A program made the position numbers and the translations under genes. This document shows, piece by piece, positions 7,491 to 8,971 of a DNA stretch of 8,971 nt (its first letter is position 1; each line of letters begins with the position of its first letter). The DNA comes from an uncultured Sphingopyxis sp. (GTDB lineage Bacteria; Pseudomonadota; Alphaproteobacteria; Sphingomonadales; Sphingomonadaceae): the NCBI GenBank assembly GCA_937957805.1, contig CALFXW010000122.1:1-8971 (forward strand). The letters run 5' to 3'. The notes under the pieces were generated by a model. That model was not told the DNA's origin, did no database searches, and was given only the letters and a program-made list of their open reading frames with translations.

Positions 7491-7495
7491 AAGGA
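7491..7495 (+). promoter_or_regulatory. ribosome-binding site supporting the long atpD start
   Basis: AAGGA with a 7-nt spacer to ATG 7503. This is the best site near atpD and supports the version carrying the Lys/Ala/Pro extension. A weaker AAGG (7584-7587) sits 8 nt before an internal ATG at 7596. Confidence 0.65.
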
Positions 7496-7502
7496 TAGTA
7501 AT

Positions 7503-8971
7503 ATGGCTACCGCCCCCAAAAAGACCGAAGCCAAAGCAGCCGCTCCTAAAAAAGCCGCCGCACCCAAAAAGGCCGCAACGCCCAAGGCTGTGAGCATGGC
7601 TGGCGCAACCGGCCGCATCGCGCAGGTCATTGGCGCGGTGGTTGACGTTGCCTTTGACAAGGATGTGCCCAAGATTTTGTCGGCGCTGGAAACCGACAAT
7701 GGCGGCAACCGCCTCATCCTCGAAGTCGCGCAGCATCTGGGCGAAAATGTCGTCCGCACCATCGCGATGGACTCTACGGACGGTCTGACGCGCGGCCAGC
7801 CCGTGCGCGATACCGGCAGCCAGATCCGCGTGCCCGTTGGCCCGGCAACACTCGGCCGCATTTTGAACGTGATTGGCGAACCCATTGACGAACGCGGGCC
7901 GGTCAATGCCGCAACCACCGCGCCGATCCACGCCGAAGCGCCGCTGTTTGTCGACCAGTCGACCGAAACCAGCATTCTGGCCACCGGCATCAAGGTTATC
8001 GACCTCATCGCGCCATATGCAAAGGGCGGCAAGATCGGCCTGTTCGGCGGCGCAGGAGTCGGCAAAACGGTTCTTATTCAGGAACTTATCAACAATATTG
8101 CCAAGGGGCATGGCGGCACGTCGGTCTTTGCGGGCGTCGGCGAACGCACGCGTGAGGGCAATGACCTTTATCATGAATTCCTCGATGCCGGTGTTATCGC
8201 CAAGGATGCCGACGGCAACCCAACGTCAGAGGGTTCAAAGGTTGCGCTGGTGTTCGGCCAGATGAACGAACCGCCGGGCGCACGTGCGCGCGTTGCTTTG
8301 TCGGGCCTCACCATCGCCGAATATTTCCGCGATCAGGAAGGGCAGGACGTGCTCTTCTTCGTCGATAATATCTTCCGTTTCACGCAGGCCGGCTCCGAAG
8401 TGTCCGCGCTGTTGGGCCGCATCCCGTCGGCTGTGGGCTATCAGCCGACGCTGTCCACCGACATGGGTGCGCTGCAAGAACGCATCACTTCCACCAACAA
8501 GGGGTCGATCACCTCTGTGCAGGCGATTTACGTCCCCGCCGACGATTTGACCGACCCGGCACCAGCGACCAGCTTTGCCCACTTGGACGCGACCACCACG
8601 CTGAACCGTGCGATTTCGGAACTGGGGATTTACCCGGCGGTTGACCCGCTCGATTCAACCTCACGCGTCTTGACCCCGGCAATTGTTGGCCAGGAACATT
8701 ATGACACCGCCCGCCGGGTGCAGGAAACGCTGCAAAAATATAAGTCGCTACAGGATATCATCGCCATTTTGGGCATGGATGAATTGAGCGAAGAAGATAA
8801 GTTGACCGTGGCCCGCGCGCGCAAAATCCAGCGCTTCCTGTCACAGCCGTTCCACGTCGCCGAAGTTTTCACCAACATTCCGGGCAAATTCGTCCAGATC
8901 GAAGATACGGTGAAAAGCTTCAAAGCGGTGGTTGATGGCGAATATGACCATTTGCCCGAACAGGCATTTTA
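7503..8971 (+). CDS. atpD: F1F0 ATP synthase subunit beta (C-terminal end cut by window edge)
   Basis: The catalytic subunit of F1; 489 codons are present and the frame is open at the edge, with about 25-30 codons expected to be missing. A low-complexity Lys/Ala/Pro extension (residues 2-31) precedes the usual start of the family, G-R-I-A-Q-V-I-G-A-V-V-D-V (37-49). The Walker A motif is G-G-A-G-V-G-K-T (182-189). G-V-G-E-R-T-R-E-G-N-D contains the catalytic Glu, and L-F-F-V-D-N-I-F-R-F is the Walker B strand. D-E-L-S-E-E-D (426-432) is the loop that contacts gamma and transmits torque. The last visible residues, E-Y-D-H-L-P-E-Q-A-F, are typical for alphaproteobacteria, and the final two bases (TA) would begin the expected Tyr codon rather than a stop. 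It follows atpG by 26 bp with AAGGA 7 nt before the ATG. atpC is expected downstream. Confidence 0.97.
   Translation, partial: MATAPKKTEAKAAAPKKAAAPKKAATPKAVSMAGATGRIAQVIGAVVDVAFDKDVPKILSALETDNGGNRLILEVAQHLGENVVRTIAMDSTDGLTRGQPVRDTGSQIRVPVGPATLGRILNVIGEPIDERGPVNAATTAPIHAEAPLFVDQSTETSILATGIKVIDLIAPYAKGGKIGLFGGAGVGKTVLIQELINNIAKGHGGTSVFAGVGERTREGNDLYHEFLDAGVIAKDADGNPTSEGSKVALVFGQMNEPPGARARVALSGLTIAEYFRDQEGQDVLFFVDNIFRFTQAGSEVSALLGRIPSAVGYQPTLSTDMGALQERITSTNKGSITSVQAIYVPADDLTDPAPATSFAHLDATTTLNRAISELGIYPAVDPLDSTSRVLTPAIVGQEHYDTARRVQETLQKYKSLQDIIAILGMDELSEEDKLTVARARKIQRFLSQPFHVAEVFTNIPGKFVQIEDTVKSFKAVVDGEYDHLPEQAF
7536..7586 (+). repeat. in-frame 18-bp tandem repeat coding A-A-A-P-K-K units in AtpD
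   Basis: Three successive units encode A-A-A-P-K-K, A-A-A-P-K-K and A-A-T-P-K (the last lacks one codon). Synonymous bases differ between units, so this is an older repeat under protein-level constraint rather than a fresh duplication. The Lys/Ala/Pro composition recalls histone H1-like tails and predicts a flexible, basic N-terminus. Confidence 0.75.

Noticed and set aside
7473..8174. 233-codon minus-strand open frame antisense to atpD
   Set aside because: It mirrors the codon bias of atpD. Its hydrophobic, Gly/Phe-rich C-terminus comes from the complement of the Lys/Ala/Pro repeat, not from a real membrane protein.
8965..8971. Stop codon or frameshift at the end of atpD
   Set aside because: The frame is still open at the window edge. 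The last two bases are the first two of a codon that is Tyr in most alphaproteobacterial homologues, so this is truncation by the window rather than a broken gene.

Overview
The window looks like a piece of an alphaproteobacterial chromosome, most likely from Sphingomonadales (Sphingopyxis/Sphingorhabdus-like). The grounds are the GC-rich codon use, the alphaproteobacterial order atpH-atpA-atpG-atpD without atpI/B/E/F, and the AtpH N-terminus (E-H-S-G-G-M-Q-A-S-L), which resembles sphingomonad homologues. The assignment comes from pattern recognition, not a database search. I see no tRNA, rRNA, CRISPR array, insertion sequence or sign of recent transfer, and every gene fully inside the window is intact.

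Region 1 (1-1860, minus strand) is a compact three-gene operon read right to left: a DUF1203 protein, a full-length Ada-type DNA alkylation repair protein and regulator, and the first 109 residues of a PEP mutase/isocitrate lyase superfamily protein that runs off the left edge. The first junction is a 4-bp ATGA overlap and the second leaves 2 bp between stop and start. Both downstream genes have an AAAGGGA ribosome-binding site 6 nt before the start, so co-translation is likely.

Region 2 (1861-4244) begins with a 92-bp divergent intergenic segment. It continues with a plus-strand gene for an exported, membrane-anchored trypsin-like serine protease: signal peptide, His/Asp/Ser triad, Ala-rich linker, two transmembrane helices and an unrecognised periplasmic C-terminal domain. 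Its stop codon directly abuts the stop codon of a convergent dienelactone hydrolase family gene, with no base between them.

Region 3 (4245-8971, plus strand) is the F1-sector ATP synthase operon: atpH (delta), atpA (alpha), atpG (gamma) and atpD (beta, cut by the right edge about 25-30 codons before its expected end). Together they encode the soluble catalytic F1 head and its stalk to the membrane F0 part. atpC (epsilon) would be expected next, outside the window. The segment before atpH holds a candidate pair of mutually exclusive stem-loops. AtpD carries a Lys/Ala/Pro-repeat N-terminal extension.

Most of the window is ordinary housekeeping sequence and I do not see a clearly novel system. 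The items most worth a second look are the DUF1203-Ada-PEPM operon, the double-membrane-span protease with its orphan C-terminal domain, the AtpD extension with an internal start candidate, and the inverted repeats before the atp operon.
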